In this document: one piece after another, positions 35,315-45,368 of the stretch | Layout of the letters: the number at the start of each line of letters is the position of its first letter | How positions within the stretch are numbered: position 1 is the stretch's first letter | Assembly: GCF_022549695.1 (NCBI RefSeq) | Contig: NZ_JAKZGS010000002.1 | Location: forward strand, 144,484 to 208,483 | Direction of reading: 5' to 3' | DNA from: Belliella calami | GTDB taxonomy: Bacteria; Bacteroidota; Bacteroidia; Cytophagales; Cyclobacteriaceae | DNA: 64,000 nucleotides | Program-made: the position numbers and the translations under genes | The notes under the pieces: model-generated | Database searches by the model: none | Told to the model about the DNA's origin: nothing | The model's input: the letters and a program-made list of their open reading frames with translations, nothing else

Positions 35315-38300
35315 CTATTTGATCTTCAACCTATTTCCAGGGGTATGACTTTTGAACTCTGGTGCATAAACACTCTCAATTTTTGTAATGCCATTGGCAA
35401 AATCTCCAGCTTGGCTAGCCCGAACTTCATATTCAAAAACATAAATCCCTTTCTTCAAACTATCAAAATAGAAGTGGGTCGAAGCATCTTTATGACTTTC
35501 GTAATACCCTACTCCATTTTGGAACTTGTATCCTGATAGGACTTGTATAGGCTCCAATCCTGAAGCCCTTTGATCTGATAGATGAACAAAGTCTATGTCC
35601 CTATCCAATTTTACTTCTATTCTAACTTTGACCAAATCACCTATTTTGATCGCATTTTCTTCAGAAATCCTCACAAATTGAATTCCAGTCGGTGTATTGA
35701 TCTTGGTGAATAATTCCTTTGAAATTTCCACGACTCCATTTGACTTTGAAATTTGATTTAAATCTTCAAAATACTGCCAATAGAGCGCTCCCCAAAATAC
35801 AGTTTCTCCGTTATTTACAATTGAAACATCAGCCATTTCAGTAGTGATGTCTTTTTGGTTCCAAGTTTTTTTCAGGTAACCACCATCCAAAATCTCTGTA
35901 TCATTATTTGACTTTGATTTAAGAAAAACTTCATCCCCTACCATAACTTCTCCATCAAAATCTATTGCTGACCAAGAGCTGTAGTTATTGAAAATTGCTG
36001 AAACAGCACTTACAGTAGATTTAGATGTTGGCCAATGATTTGTCTGTTTTTGCCTCAAGAGCCATCTCACCAACCCATCTATGAACTTCCCATTTTGTTC
36101 TTTTGAATGAACCAGCTCACCAACTTCCTTAAACAAGTCTATCATTTGGGCATGAATTTCTATTGGAGAATTTGCCCAAGACATTGTTGTATTTTCCAAT
36201 TTCCAATAATTCCCCATTTCTTCTGAACTAATGCTATTTTCCAAAAAAGACTCTAGGATTGACTTATATTCATTTTTGTCAAAGGCTTTCAAAATCCTAA
36301 CTGCTTTGATCCTATCGGACATTTCTAAAGCTACCCAATTGCTCTGCAATTGAATAGTATAGAAATTCATAGCTTCTTTTAATTTATCTGAGTCAATGGA
36401 AGTTTCATTTACCAACAATGTGTACAACACATCAAGTTCTCTTGATCCTAATTCATAACCCGGAAGATAGTTTGAGTTATTTCCAATGCTTTTCAATTCT
36501 TTTTCCTTTTGAAGTTTGTCAAATTTTTTGATCAAATCTTTCTGCAAGAAACTCAATCCTTTTTCTATCATTTGATCCAATTCAACGGAAGAAAATTCAA
36601 AATTCATTCTTTTCAGTTTTCCGAATGATTGCAGAATATGGTTTGTCATTTGAAAATTAGAATATGTAGAACCTTTGTACCAAACAAACCCTCCATCTGA
36701 CATTTGAAAGCTTTTTAGCTTTTGGAGGTCTTCTGCAATGGAATTCTTCAACTTAATTGGATCCAAAAGTTGACCCAGCCTTTTCACTTTGTTCTCGTCA
36801 CTTTCAGCTTCTTTGAGCCAAGGAGTTTCCTCCAAAATAATAGATTTCAAATCTTTATTTTTAGCGAACTGATCTTCTGGAATGTTTCCATTTGCCAAAT
36901 TTTCCAGAATTGACTTCAATTCTGGAATTGTATTGACAAGTTGTAGTCCTATGGAGTTTACAAAAATTCTAGAAAGTAATTGCTCTGAATTTTCGTCTGA
37001 TAGATCGTCAATATATGGTATGGTCTGCAATACATACCACAATGGATTGCTAGTCAACTCAAAGGACAACTTGTGATTTATTATTGTTTCAGAATTGGGA
37101 TTTTTTAATTTATCAAAGGTAAATGTTCTATTTTCTCCTTGATTTGCCCATACTGGCATTGTTTCAGTGATTAGGATCTTTTTTTCTAAAATGGGGAAAA
37201 TGGATTGTTCCCCATCAGAAAAATCATCCGTAAGTGCCAAAACTTTGTATTGCAATAGCTGTAAACCTTTGGGAACTTCGATTTCCCAATCTACATTTAT
37301 ACTTTCGAATGGTTTTACCTCAAATTCAAAAACGGGAATTTTTTCCAATTCTCTTACATTTTGACCTGTCAGCTCATTTACAAAACTTAAATGAGCTTTT
37401 CCTTTTTGGATTTTAGGACTCAGATTGCTGACCTTAGCAGCTAAAACCACCTTATCCCCTTCTCTCAAAAATCTAGGAAAGTTAGGTGTAATCATCAATT
37501 CTTTTTGTGTTACCACTTCTGCTTCGCTGTAAGCAGTTCTCAGATTCTTACTATGGGAAAGGAGCATCAATTTCCAATTTGTAAGCGACTCTGGGGCATC
37601 AAAGGAAAAACCAAACTCACCTTTTTTATTGGTCTCCAAATGTGGATAGAAAAAGGCAGTTTCCTTGAAATCAGACCTTATTTTCACTTGATTGATTATC
37701 AATTTATCTGAAACAGATTGATCGAAATCAATAATTGATGGAGGAGGGACGTGGAAATCTCCATTTACTCCCATTACCCTTTCTTCCAAGACTAGTCCAT
37801 CATCTGAAATTTCACTCACAGCTGCATTTGAATTACCTCTGACCATTATACTGACTTTTTCTTGGCTGTCATAACCTGTGACAGTTATTTGGTCTAGTTC
37901 TTTGAATTCCTCTGAAAGCATGATATGGAGTACATTATTGCCTTCAAGCCAAATCCTCTCTGACTTGTATAATGGATACTTAATCAATAATCCACTTTTT
38001 GAATCAGCTTTTAAGTAAAATTCCCCCTTCGAATTGGTATTGACAGAGGCTTCGGAATTATTGACTGAAACTACCGCAAATTCCAAAGGGTCACCGTACA
38101 CATCTGTAACTATCCCTCGGACATAGCCATGCTGAACTTGATGATCGGTAGATTTCATAACCTTTGATTTCAAAAAATTCTCTCTAATCGTAGAAAGATA
38201 GGATCTATTGGTATAGCTATTTGAAACTAGGCTCAATCCAAATCTTTCAAAATCTGGAATTTCACCCAAACTGTGCTTTCCAAGATAGGAATATGAATTA

Positions 38301-41300
38301 CCGATTAAGCTAGCATATCGGGCCTGTTTAAACCCATTGTTAGCTACAATCCTTACAGGTGGATAAAAATTTTGTCTTTCATTGTGATCAATAGACCATC
38401 TGTTAGGAATGTTGGAAAGTTGGTCCAAAGAAGCATCATACATACCTGCCAATACTTCTGAAGCGAATTTTTCCTTATCTTCTCCCTTAATCTTGAATGT
38501 CCAATGTTCTTTACTACCGGGCTCAAGCTTGTTTCGAAACGTTTCCATTACGATTTTGACAGGTTTCAAACCACCTTCTACAATAACATTTTCGGAACCC
38601 GAAAAGACCTCATTTCCAAAAGCATAATAATAATGGATAATTATATTTCCCTCATCTTCTTTATTGACCAGGATCTTGATTTTTTTTATTTCTTTGCTCA
38701 GTTTTAGGTTTTGCTCTGATTCTACTTTTCCCTTTTTTTCAACCAAAACTGTAACAAAAAGACTGTCGGCAGCTGTACCAATATCAAAATGAATTTCATC
38801 ATCTACTCTATAAGTTTTCTTATCCATAGAATATTGAAAAAGTGCATTATCAGAAACAGTTTTGGAAGCTCTATCAATCAGCTCAAATTCTTTCTCGACA
38901 ATGACTCTGAATCCCAAACTATCAATAGCAGAAATTTCCACAATATAAGTTCCAGGAATCCATGATGAATAATCTGGAAAATCGATTTCTTTGGAATCTG
39001 CGGTATTGAAATCAATTTCCTTTACTTTTTTTCTGTTGTTTTCATTTATCAAAAATTCATCAAAAGGGTATGCATCGTGAGGAAACAATTCAATAAATTC
39101 CTCCTTCGACCACCTTGGATAATCTGGGATTTGGCTTTTATTCATTGGCAAGGTTACCCGTTCTGAAAAGTTCTTCTTGTAAAAAGTGATGTTCCCTTTA
39201 GAATTAATTGCTTGTTCATTGAGATTCATCCCTGAAATTTTGATTTTTTCAACCGTACTGTTTTTGAAAATCTTTTCGGAAATCGAAGCATTTAAGATGA
39301 TCGAATGATAGCCTGCACTGATGATTTTTTCAGAAGTCCTTGTTTCTCCATTGATATCTGTCACCTCTACTTCTAATTGGTATTGAAATACTGGCAAGTC
39401 ATTTTTATCAATGCTTTGATCAGGAATGGCAACAAAAGCAAGCTCAAACTTCCCTTCCTGATCTGTTTTGGTGTTACCATAAATTATTTCTTGCCGAACT
39501 CCGCTTGAAAAATACCTTGATCCCTGTTTTCTGTAATACCATGGAGACATTTGGGTGGTTCTATAAATCCTGTACACAACCTCTCCATTGGAAATAGAAT
39601 TCCCCGAAAATGCCATGGCTTCCCCTTTGATTTTTACGGTATCATTTACTTGGATGACTTCAGAGATTTCCGATATACTTACTTCAAATCGAGGCCTCTT
39701 ATATTCTTCTACAGAAATAGAAACAGCAGAGTGTTCAAAATTAGTGTGATCATGATCCAAAAATCTACTTTTCACATCATCATCTTCTTCAATCCTCAAA
39801 AAGTAATTACCTGTCAATCCTGATGAAGGAATTTCAAATTCACTTGAGAAACTTCCAAATTTGTTTGTTGTAATTTTCAATGGTCCAATATTTTGGCCTT
39901 TTTGATTTGATAAAGTAGCAATTAGAGATTCTCCTTCCACTATTTCACTTTTCCCATTATCCTCTTTGACTAAAATTCCTTTAAACAAAACCTTTTGGCC
40001 TGGTCTATATATCTTACGGTCTGTGAAAATGAATGCCTTTACATTAATATTATTTTTACCATGATCGTTATGATTTTTGTAAAGACTTAAATTTTGAAAG
40101 CGAATGCTGTCATTTTCAAACTTGACTTCCATTGCTAGATTAGAAAAATATTCTGTGGGATTTACTTCTAAAGCTCCATTTTCATCTGCAAAAAACTTTT
40201 GGTTCAATAATGGAGATATTTGATTTTTTACATGTGATAGGAATTCTACAGATGCACCAGGAATCGATCTTCCACTATTCCTATCCAAAATTCTAAAGAT
40301 TGTCTTTGCATCTTCCTCTAGTTTTATATAGGATAAATTTGAGACATCAAAAAACGAATAGCCATGGTTTCTGTTATTTACAGGATTTTGAGACAACAAT
40401 AAATAAGAACCATTTTCCAACTCTGGTAGCATGGCTTCCATAGAATGTAAACAAAAATCATTTTCATTGATCAACTCTTCTGACCAACTCAACATTGATT
40501 CGAGACGACTTATCAATAAATTTCTCTCTTCAGGTTGATAAGTTCTTTGAAGCTCCATATTGATCTTCGGATCCAACTTGAATAGCTTAAAATTCAAACT
40601 ATCAAGATTTTTGTAAGTGATGAATATTCTGGAAGAAGTGTGAATCGGAATTATTCCATTCATTTTTATCCTAGAATAAGGTTCTTGAATGGTGGACAAG
40701 AGTTCTGAACAAAAATTTGCTCCGGCACTTTTTGGGAAATCAAGCATAGCTTTTTCGCAAAGATCAACTGCCTTTTTTGCGTAACTAATGGAAGATTTAA
40801 CCATTTCATTTTCCTCAGACTTAGCCAAAGTATAATAAGTATGAGCCAATCTATATTGAAGAAATGCGCTTATTTCTAATTTTTTATATTGGTCGATCAA
40901 CCCACCTAATGCCTCTATATAATAGCTTTCCTTATCAACTGAAACAGATACATTTTTCAAATATTCCAAACGATCAGAAAGCCAAAAAGCAGTTGCAGTT
41001 TGATCATCTTTATTTTTGTGATTTTCAATAATATCACTGTATATATCAAGTACTATAGTTTCATGGGATTCATCTATGTCAGATTTATTCCCTTCAAAGA
41101 GATGATCGAAAAAAAATTGCTTATCAAAAATCCTAAATTTATCAAAAGGTATATTTCCAGGAGCTTCATTATTCTTGAAAAAATTAATAGAATTTTGAAC
41201 CAATAAATCATAAAGACTCAATTCGTAAATGGAAGAATTATCATATTGATCTTCTGAAAGAAAGACAAAAAATCCCCAGGAAGATTTTGGTACTTCCTGT

Positions 41301-41803
41301 AAGGTTGAACTGTTTTCAATTGACTCCAAATAGAGAGTCTTTATATATTTTACTATTCCTACTGCATCCCAAGTCCTGAAATCTTCTGAATTGACTACTT
41401 CTACCGTTTGCATTCTATTCAAATATTGCCAACGATATCTAGAAAAATATTCCTGAAGCAAATTGGCAAATACACTTTGCAATATATTTTTATAATAGCC
41501 CTCGGCAAGATCTATTTCTTCTTCAAACCTTTTGAAAATTTTCAATTCAGCATCTTCTTCCAAAACCAATGTGAATTTGCTTTGATAGATTAGAGATTTT
41601 ACGATTTGATCCCGATTGTTTTCTTCTTTTGCTTGATGATAAATGGAATCTACCAGCACCAATGCTGATTTAGGAAGGTCTTTTAGCTCAAAAATCTCTA
41701 CTTGCTTCCAAGTTTTTTCAAAGTCAAAATCAATTGTTGCATTGACATTTTTTGAATAAACAACTAGAATAATAAATAGTACAACACAATAAAAATTTTT
41801 CAT
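35315..41803 (-). CDS. Alpha-2-macroglobulin family protein with inserted CarboxypepD_reg module
   Basis: Giant exported protein of 2162 aa with a signal peptide (residues 1-22). Residues about 25-480 are helical and specific to the Bacteroidota branch. The macroglobulin MG2 domain starts about 590 (KIYRPGQKVLFKG). A CarboxypepD_reg-like module (GYVRGIVTDVYGDPLEFAVV) with receptor-like tail ITVTGYDSQEK lies at about 1220-1310. The A2M domain follows (PESLTNWKLMLLSH, about 1402) and then the thioester-type helical domain. The thioester site, normally C-x-E-Q, reads ENSEQ with Asn1605 in place of Cys, so covalent trapping is unlikely. Its role may be structural or protease-binding. No peptidoglycan synthase partner gene lies next to it. 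Confidence 0.9.
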   Translation of the reverse strand: MKNFYCVVLFIILVVYSKNVNATIDFDFEKTWKQVEIFELKDLPKSALVLVDSIYHQAKEENNRDQIVKSLIYQSKFTLVLEEDAELKIFKRFEEEIDLAEGYYKNILQSVFANLLQEYFSRYRWQYLNRMQTVEVVNSEDFRTWDAVGIVKYIKTLYLESIENSSTLQEVPKSSWGFFVFLSEDQYDNSSIYELSLYDLLVQNSINFFKNNEAPGNIPFDKFRIFDKQFFFDHLFEGNKSDIDESHETIVLDIYSDIIENHKNKDDQTATAFWLSDRLEYLKNVSVSVDKESYYIEALGGLIDQYKKLEISAFLQYRLAHTYYTLAKSEENEMVKSSISYAKKAVDLCEKAMLDFPKSAGANFCSELLSTIQEPYSRIKMNGIIPIHTSSRIFITYKNLDSLNFKLFKLDPKINMELQRTYQPEERNLLISRLESMLSWSEELINENDFCLHSMEAMLPELENGSYLLLSQNPVNNRNHGYSFFDVSNLSYIKLEEDAKTIFRILDRNSGRSIPGASVEFLSHVKNQISPLLNQKFFADENGALEVNPTEYFSNLAMEVKFENDSIRFQNLSLYKNHNDHGKNNINVKAFIFTDRKIYRPGQKVLFKGILVKEDNGKSEIVEGESLIATLSNQKGQNIGPLKITTNKFGSFSSEFEIPSSGLTGNYFLRIEEDDDVKSRFLDHDHTNFEHSAVSISVEEYKRPRFEVSISEISEVIQVNDTVKIKGEAMAFSGNSISNGEVVYRIYRTTQMSPWYYRKQGSRYFSSGVRQEIIYGNTKTDQEGKFELAFVAIPDQSIDKNDLPVFQYQLEVEVTDINGETRTSEKIISAGYHSIILNASISEKIFKNSTVEKIKISGMNLNEQAINSKGNITFYKKNFSERVTLPMNKSQIPDYPRWSKEEFIELFPHDAYPFDEFLINENNRKKVKEIDFNTADSKEIDFPDYSSWIPGTYIVEISAIDSLGFRVIVEKEFELIDRASKTVSDNALFQYSMDKKTYRVDDEIHFDIGTAADSLFVTVLVEKKGKVESEQNLKLSKEIKKIKILVNKEDEGNIIIHYYYAFGNEVFSGSENVIVEGGLKPVKIVMETFRNKLEPGSKEHWTFKIKGEDKEKFASEVLAGMYDASLDQLSNIPNRWSIDHNERQNFYPPVRIVANNGFKQARYASLIGNSYSYLGKHSLGEIPDFERFGLSLVSNSYTNRSYLSTIRENFLKSKVMKSTDHQVQHGYVRGIVTDVYGDPLEFAVVSVNNSEASVNTNSKGEFYLKADSKSGLLIKYPLYKSERIWLEGNNVLHIMLSEEFKELDQITVTGYDSQEKVSIMVRGNSNAAVSEISDDGLVLEERVMGVNGDFHVPPPSIIDFDQSVSDKLIINQVKIRSDFKETAFFYPHLETNKKGEFGFSFDAPESLTNWKLMLLSHSKNLRTAYSEAEVVTQKELMITPNFPRFLREGDKVVLAAKVSNLSPKIQKGKAHLSFVNELTGQNVRELEKIPVFEFEVKPFESINVDWEIEVPKGLQLLQYKVLALTDDFSDGEQSIFPILEKKILITETMPVWANQGENRTFTFDKLKNPNSETIINHKLSFELTSNPLWYVLQTIPYIDDLSDENSEQLLSRIFVNSIGLQLVNTIPELKSILENLANGNIPEDQFAKNKDLKSIILEETPWLKEAESDENKVKRLGQLLDPIKLKNSIAEDLQKLKSFQMSDGGFVWYKGSTYSNFQMTNHILQSFGKLKRMNFEFSSVELDQMIEKGLSFLQKDLIKKFDKLQKEKELKSIGNNSNYLPGYELGSRELDVLYTLLVNETSIDSDKLKEAMNFYTIQLQSNWVALEMSDRIKAVRILKAFDKNEYKSILESFLENSISSEEMGNYWKLENTTMSWANSPIEIHAQMIDLFKEVGELVHSKEQNGKFIDGLVRWLLRQKQTNHWPTSKSTVSAVSAIFNNYSSWSAIDFDGEVMVGDEVFLKSKSNNDTEILDGGYLKKTWNQKDITTEMADVSIVNNGETVFWGALYWQYFEDLNQISKSNGVVEISKELFTKINTPTGIQFVRISEENAIKIGDLVKVRIEVKLDRDIDFVHLSDQRASGLEPIQVLSGYKFQNGVGYYESHKDASTHFYFDSLKKGIYVFEYEVRASQAGDFANGITKIESVYAPEFKSHTPGNRLKIK

Positions 41804-42006
41804 ATGTTATGGTTTAGGCGAATATTAATCTAATTATTTTGAATTCAATTTAATATTTACGGTTAAAAACTTAATTTTGTTTAATCATCAAAAATTTGGA
41901 ACAAAACAACTTGAAAAAAGAGACTTCTTAAGTAGGAAACAAAAAATGTTAAAAAATTCAAAAACATTTCAGATACAACTAATTTCCTCATTGTATATTT
42001 TACTCT

Positions 42007-42158
42007 ATGTATATCCGCCTACTTACAAATAGCCACTTAAAATAATGTATTCAGTTCAATACATCAGCAGTTGTTGACCGTAAACTGTTGTCTATTGACG
42101 ATTATCAGCATGATTTATATGTTTTAATATACGTACTTGTACACAAGCGGATAATCAT
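42007..42158 (-). mobile_element. MITE-like element, copy 3 (decayed, 152 bp)
   Basis: Same length as the copy at 5023-5174. Left end ATGTATATCCGCC and right end AAGCGGATAATCAT match the family ends, and an inner GTTGTCTATTGACGA block matches the opposite-orientation copy at 52367. Internal positions have diverged. The flanks ATTTTACTCT (41997-42006) and ATTTTAATTT (42159-42168) agree at 8 of 10 positions, a decayed target duplication. The rest of the intergenic stretch 41804-42254 shows no gene. Confidence 0.75.
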
Positions 42159-42254
42159 ATTTTAATTTATCTAAATAGCAATCAAACCACCCACAACTCT
42201 ATTTCGAAGTATCTTTTAAGATTCTTTCGGTTTTTAGAATTGCGGATAAAACTT

Positions 42255-44090
42255 TTAAGCAGGAATCAACAACTTTTCAAGCATCATTAGCTTTTCTTCA
42301 AATTGCTCTTTCATCTTGATGATCTTTTCTTCTGTTTCTACTGGACCCTCTTCCAAAAGCCTTTTGTAGTAAGCGACTCCTTGTTTAAGGTTTGATTTAA
42401 ATCTATCGACGAAACTTTCGAATTTTGCGGGTTGCTCTTCAAGATAATTGTCCATCTCATCTTTGAGATAATCAATATATAGCTGTAGTTCTTTGACAAA
42501 AACATGTGGACGTTCCATATCTCGTATGATTGAAATTTTACCATAGATGTGCCCAACCATTTCTTTCAAGCTAAACACACCTGAAAAATAAGCTAAGTTT
42601 GGCCCAGGGCAGATAGTGACTGCTTTTAGGTTTCTGGCAGGTGCTTCTCCATTTGTAAGCAAAACAGGAGCTCCTAATCCTTCGCAGAGACAGTCTTTTT
42701 CAAGAATCTTTGCTGTATTCTTCTCAAAGTCTAAAGCATCTGTAAACTTTGTCTTCATCTCCTTCAATTTAAGATTCAAGTATTGCCTCGAAGCCGTGCA
42801 AATTGGTTTTTCAGTAAATTCTGTATTAAATGAAAGGAATTTTTTGTAGCAAGGACTCCCTGGCCTGTCCTTTTCTACCCTTTGTCTTCTTTGATCTTCA
42901 GCACTGCTCGTTCTTAGATTATTGAACCGAACTCCCAACGGGGATGCATGGCTGAGATAATAATCGGATTTCTTAGCATTTATCAACTTTTCCAATGTTT
43001 CTTGATCTACATTCGTTGCTTCAGGAACCATTAGAAAAGGACTCCCCCAGCCTGTTCCGTCGAGTTTATAGTGATTTCTCAAGAACTCATCCTCGTAGGC
43101 TGTGCCAATTCCTCCCTGCACAGTGATCAAGACTTTTTCATCAGAGAGTAAAAGATGTTTTCCTTTTGCTAGTAGCGTTTGGTTGCAAGCTTCCCACAAG
43201 GTTTGGTTCAGCGTATCTCTGTTCGATTTGAACTCCTCCAAAATCGGTCCTAGTAGAATACCATCTGTCGCAAAGGCATGACCTCCACAGTTGAGTCCTG
43301 ATTCAATCCTGAATTCGGACACCCAAAGTCCTTTCTTGGCAAGAAACCTCCCTTGAATAAGGGCAGATCTGTAGTCACTCACCTTTAGAATGATCCGCTT
43401 TTTGACGTTTCCTTTGGAATCTGGAAAAAAATCCTTGAAATTCTCCATATAGCTGAACAAAGCAGGATTTAATCCTGCCGAAAAAACCACAGATGAATTT
43501 AACTCACTATTTGCAAATCCTCGAAGTGCAGACAAAGCATCCGAATCCTCTCGAGGCAATTCGTCTCCGTTTGCAGCATAATTGAGCTTATCGACTTTTG
43601 TCATGATATTGACATCTATCTTGCCAGCTTTGATAAAATTTCTCAACTGATTTTCTACCAATACTCTGGATTCCGCATTCAGGCAAAGCATACTTTTGTA
43701 TAGTTCAGCTGCTGGATGTGAATCAGAAAGAAGCTCAAAATAAGTATCTATCTCATTTCCTTTTCCAAACTCCTGTGATTTAAGATTTTCTAAATCTGCA
43801 TCTACTTGTTCTGAAAGAAAATTAAGATAGGCGGTTATCCTTTTTGCTCTACTATCGGGTACTTTATCTTCAATTGGAAGATATGGCACTTTATTATGGC
43901 GGCTCTTGATTCGTCGCATATTTTCCAAAAGCGTGTCATCCATGATGGACACTACTGATGAAATACCATACTTTGCTACTTTTAGAGGTGTTTCCAAAGT
44001 GTAGCCGAGTCCCATTACAGGAATGTGAAAGCTATGTGGCTTGATATCGTTGAAAGTCATTTTCGATTTTATTTCAGTAATAAGCTTCAA
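42255..44090 (-). CDS. Large conserved-looking protein of unknown function (possible TIM-barrel fold)
   Basis: I cannot assign this 611-aa protein. It has no signal peptide or membrane segment. The N-terminal part (PVMGLGYTLETPLKVAKYGI) and the central VQGGIGTAYEDEFL followed by DGTGWGSPFLMVPEATNVD suggest a TIM-barrel flavoprotein with a glycine-rich phosphate loop, similar to nitronate monooxygenase-like folds. This is weak. Cysteines cluster in KDCLCEGLG and TICPGPN near the C-terminus and may bind a metal or cluster. ATG 44060 (MTFNDIKPHS) is a possible alternative start. The RlmL-like methyltransferase gene lies 71 bp upstream on the same strand. Confidence 0.7.
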   Translation of the reverse strand: MKLITEIKSKMTFNDIKPHSFHIPVMGLGYTLETPLKVAKYGISSVVSIMDDTLLENMRRIKSRHNKVPYLPIEDKVPDSRAKRITAYLNFLSEQVDADLENLKSQEFGKGNEIDTYFELLSDSHPAAELYKSMLCLNAESRVLVENQLRNFIKAGKIDVNIMTKVDKLNYAANGDELPREDSDALSALRGFANSELNSSVVFSAGLNPALFSYMENFKDFFPDSKGNVKKRIILKVSDYRSALIQGRFLAKKGLWVSEFRIESGLNCGGHAFATDGILLGPILEEFKSNRDTLNQTLWEACNQTLLAKGKHLLLSDEKVLITVQGGIGTAYEDEFLRNHYKLDGTGWGSPFLMVPEATNVDQETLEKLINAKKSDYYLSHASPLGVRFNNLRTSSAEDQRRQRVEKDRPGSPCYKKFLSFNTEFTEKPICTASRQYLNLKLKEMKTKFTDALDFEKNTAKILEKDCLCEGLGAPVLLTNGEAPARNLKAVTICPGPNLAYFSGVFSLKEMVGHIYGKISIIRDMERPHVFVKELQLYIDYLKDEMDNYLEEQPAKFESFVDRFKSNLKQGVAYYKRLLEEGPVETEEKIIKMKEQFEEKLMMLEKLLIPA

Positions 44091-44161
44091 AATTACTGCG
44101 ATAAAACCGCCAAAAAACTAATATACATCAAGCCAATTCCTGATAAAAATCAGGAAAAATA

Positions 44162-45325
44162 TTAGTCTTCTTTTTTGCCTTTGTACAATTCATATTTAAG
44201 AAGTCTACAATCGATAGTTCCATTGTAGAACTCAATCTTTCTAGAAGGCCTTAATCCTACCCTCTTTGCAAGATCCAAATTTCCAGTAAATACAAAGCCT
44301 GTGTAACCTGCACATTTTTGCTTCATAAAATCTCCCAGTCTTTTATAGGTAGCCTCGAGTTCATCTTCTTCACCCAATCGCTCTCCATACTCTGGATTGA
44401 CCATCATGATACCCGCTTCACTCTCTGGAATTGTGGTATCTTCAAAATCACAGACTTCATACGAAACCAGATCCTCAACTCCAGCCGTTGCTGCATTTTC
44501 TTTGGTAAATAGCACAGCCTGTTCTGCTATATCAGATGCAAAAACTTGAATATCTCCAATTGGTGTGATCTTTTCTTCTAAATCGGCCTTCATCTTAAAA
44601 TAGACTGCTTCATCATATCCAATGATATGCATAAATGAATAATGGTCTCTGTAAAGACCTGGAAATCTATTTGTAGCAATCAATGCAGCTTCTATTGCCA
44701 ACGTACCAGAACCACACATTGGGTTGACAAATGGACTTTTTCTATCCCATCCACTAGCATAAATTGTGGCTGCCGCCAAAGCCTCGAGCATCGGAGCTTT
44801 ACCAGGGATTTTCCTATAGCCATGCTTCGCAATAGTCTCGCCAGATGTGTTGACATATAGTGTCGCTTGGGTTTCTTTCCAAAATAATTGAAAGACCGCT
44901 CCTTCGTAAGCAGAGCCAGTATCAGGTCTTACTCCTGTATTTTCCCTAAATCTATCTACGATCGCATCTTTTATCCTGACATTCACAAAAAGTGGATTGT
45001 CAACGCTGTCATTTTCTACATGAGAATTTACTGAAAAATAAGTATCCTTTGTGATATATTCTTCCCACGGAAGTGTTTTCACTCTTCTGTAAATATCATC
45101 TGCATGATGCAGGTAGAATGATTTGATCTCAAAAAGAACATGACTAGCCACCCTCAAATGCATGTTGAGATACATACATTCATTCAATGAAGCATACAAT
45201 TCTATATAAGTTCTGAAAACGTTTTTTGGCTTAAAACCAAGATCCTTAAGCTCTTGCTCTACGAATGGTGAAAACCTATCTTTAAAAGTAATGACTACTT
45301 TGCCTTTTTGCGTGAAATCTAACAT
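44162..45325 (-). CDS. THUMP-domain RNA methyltransferase (RlmL N-terminal-like)
   Basis: SAM-dependent methyltransferase, probably forming N2-methylguanosine in 23S rRNA. Residues about 45-160 form a THUMP RNA-binding domain. The SAM-binding domain has motif I with PMCGSGTLAIEAALIA and the catalytic loop NPEYG, a variant of the usual NPPYG. The 387-aa length matches the N-terminal enzyme half of E. coli RlmKL; the C-terminal RlmK half is absent, as common outside gammaproteobacteria. The specific position methylated is inferred from family only. Confidence 0.88.
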   Translation of the reverse strand: MLDFTQKGKVVITFKDRFSPFVEQELKDLGFKPKNVFRTYIELYASLNECMYLNMHLRVASHVLFEIKSFYLHHADDIYRRVKTLPWEEYITKDTYFSVNSHVENDSVDNPLFVNVRIKDAIVDRFRENTGVRPDTGSAYEGAVFQLFWKETQATLYVNTSGETIAKHGYRKIPGKAPMLEALAAATIYASGWDRKSPFVNPMCGSGTLAIEAALIATNRFPGLYRDHYSFMHIIGYDEAVYFKMKADLEEKITPIGDIQVFASDIAEQAVLFTKENAATAGVEDLVSYEVCDFEDTTIPESEAGIMMVNPEYGERLGEEDELEATYKRLGDFMKQKCAGYTGFVFTGNLDLAKRVGLRPSRKIEFYNGTIDCRLLKYELYKGKKED

Positions 45326-45368
45326 AATGCAAAAGTAAGAAATCTCAGTGATACCCTAATTATTTTTA

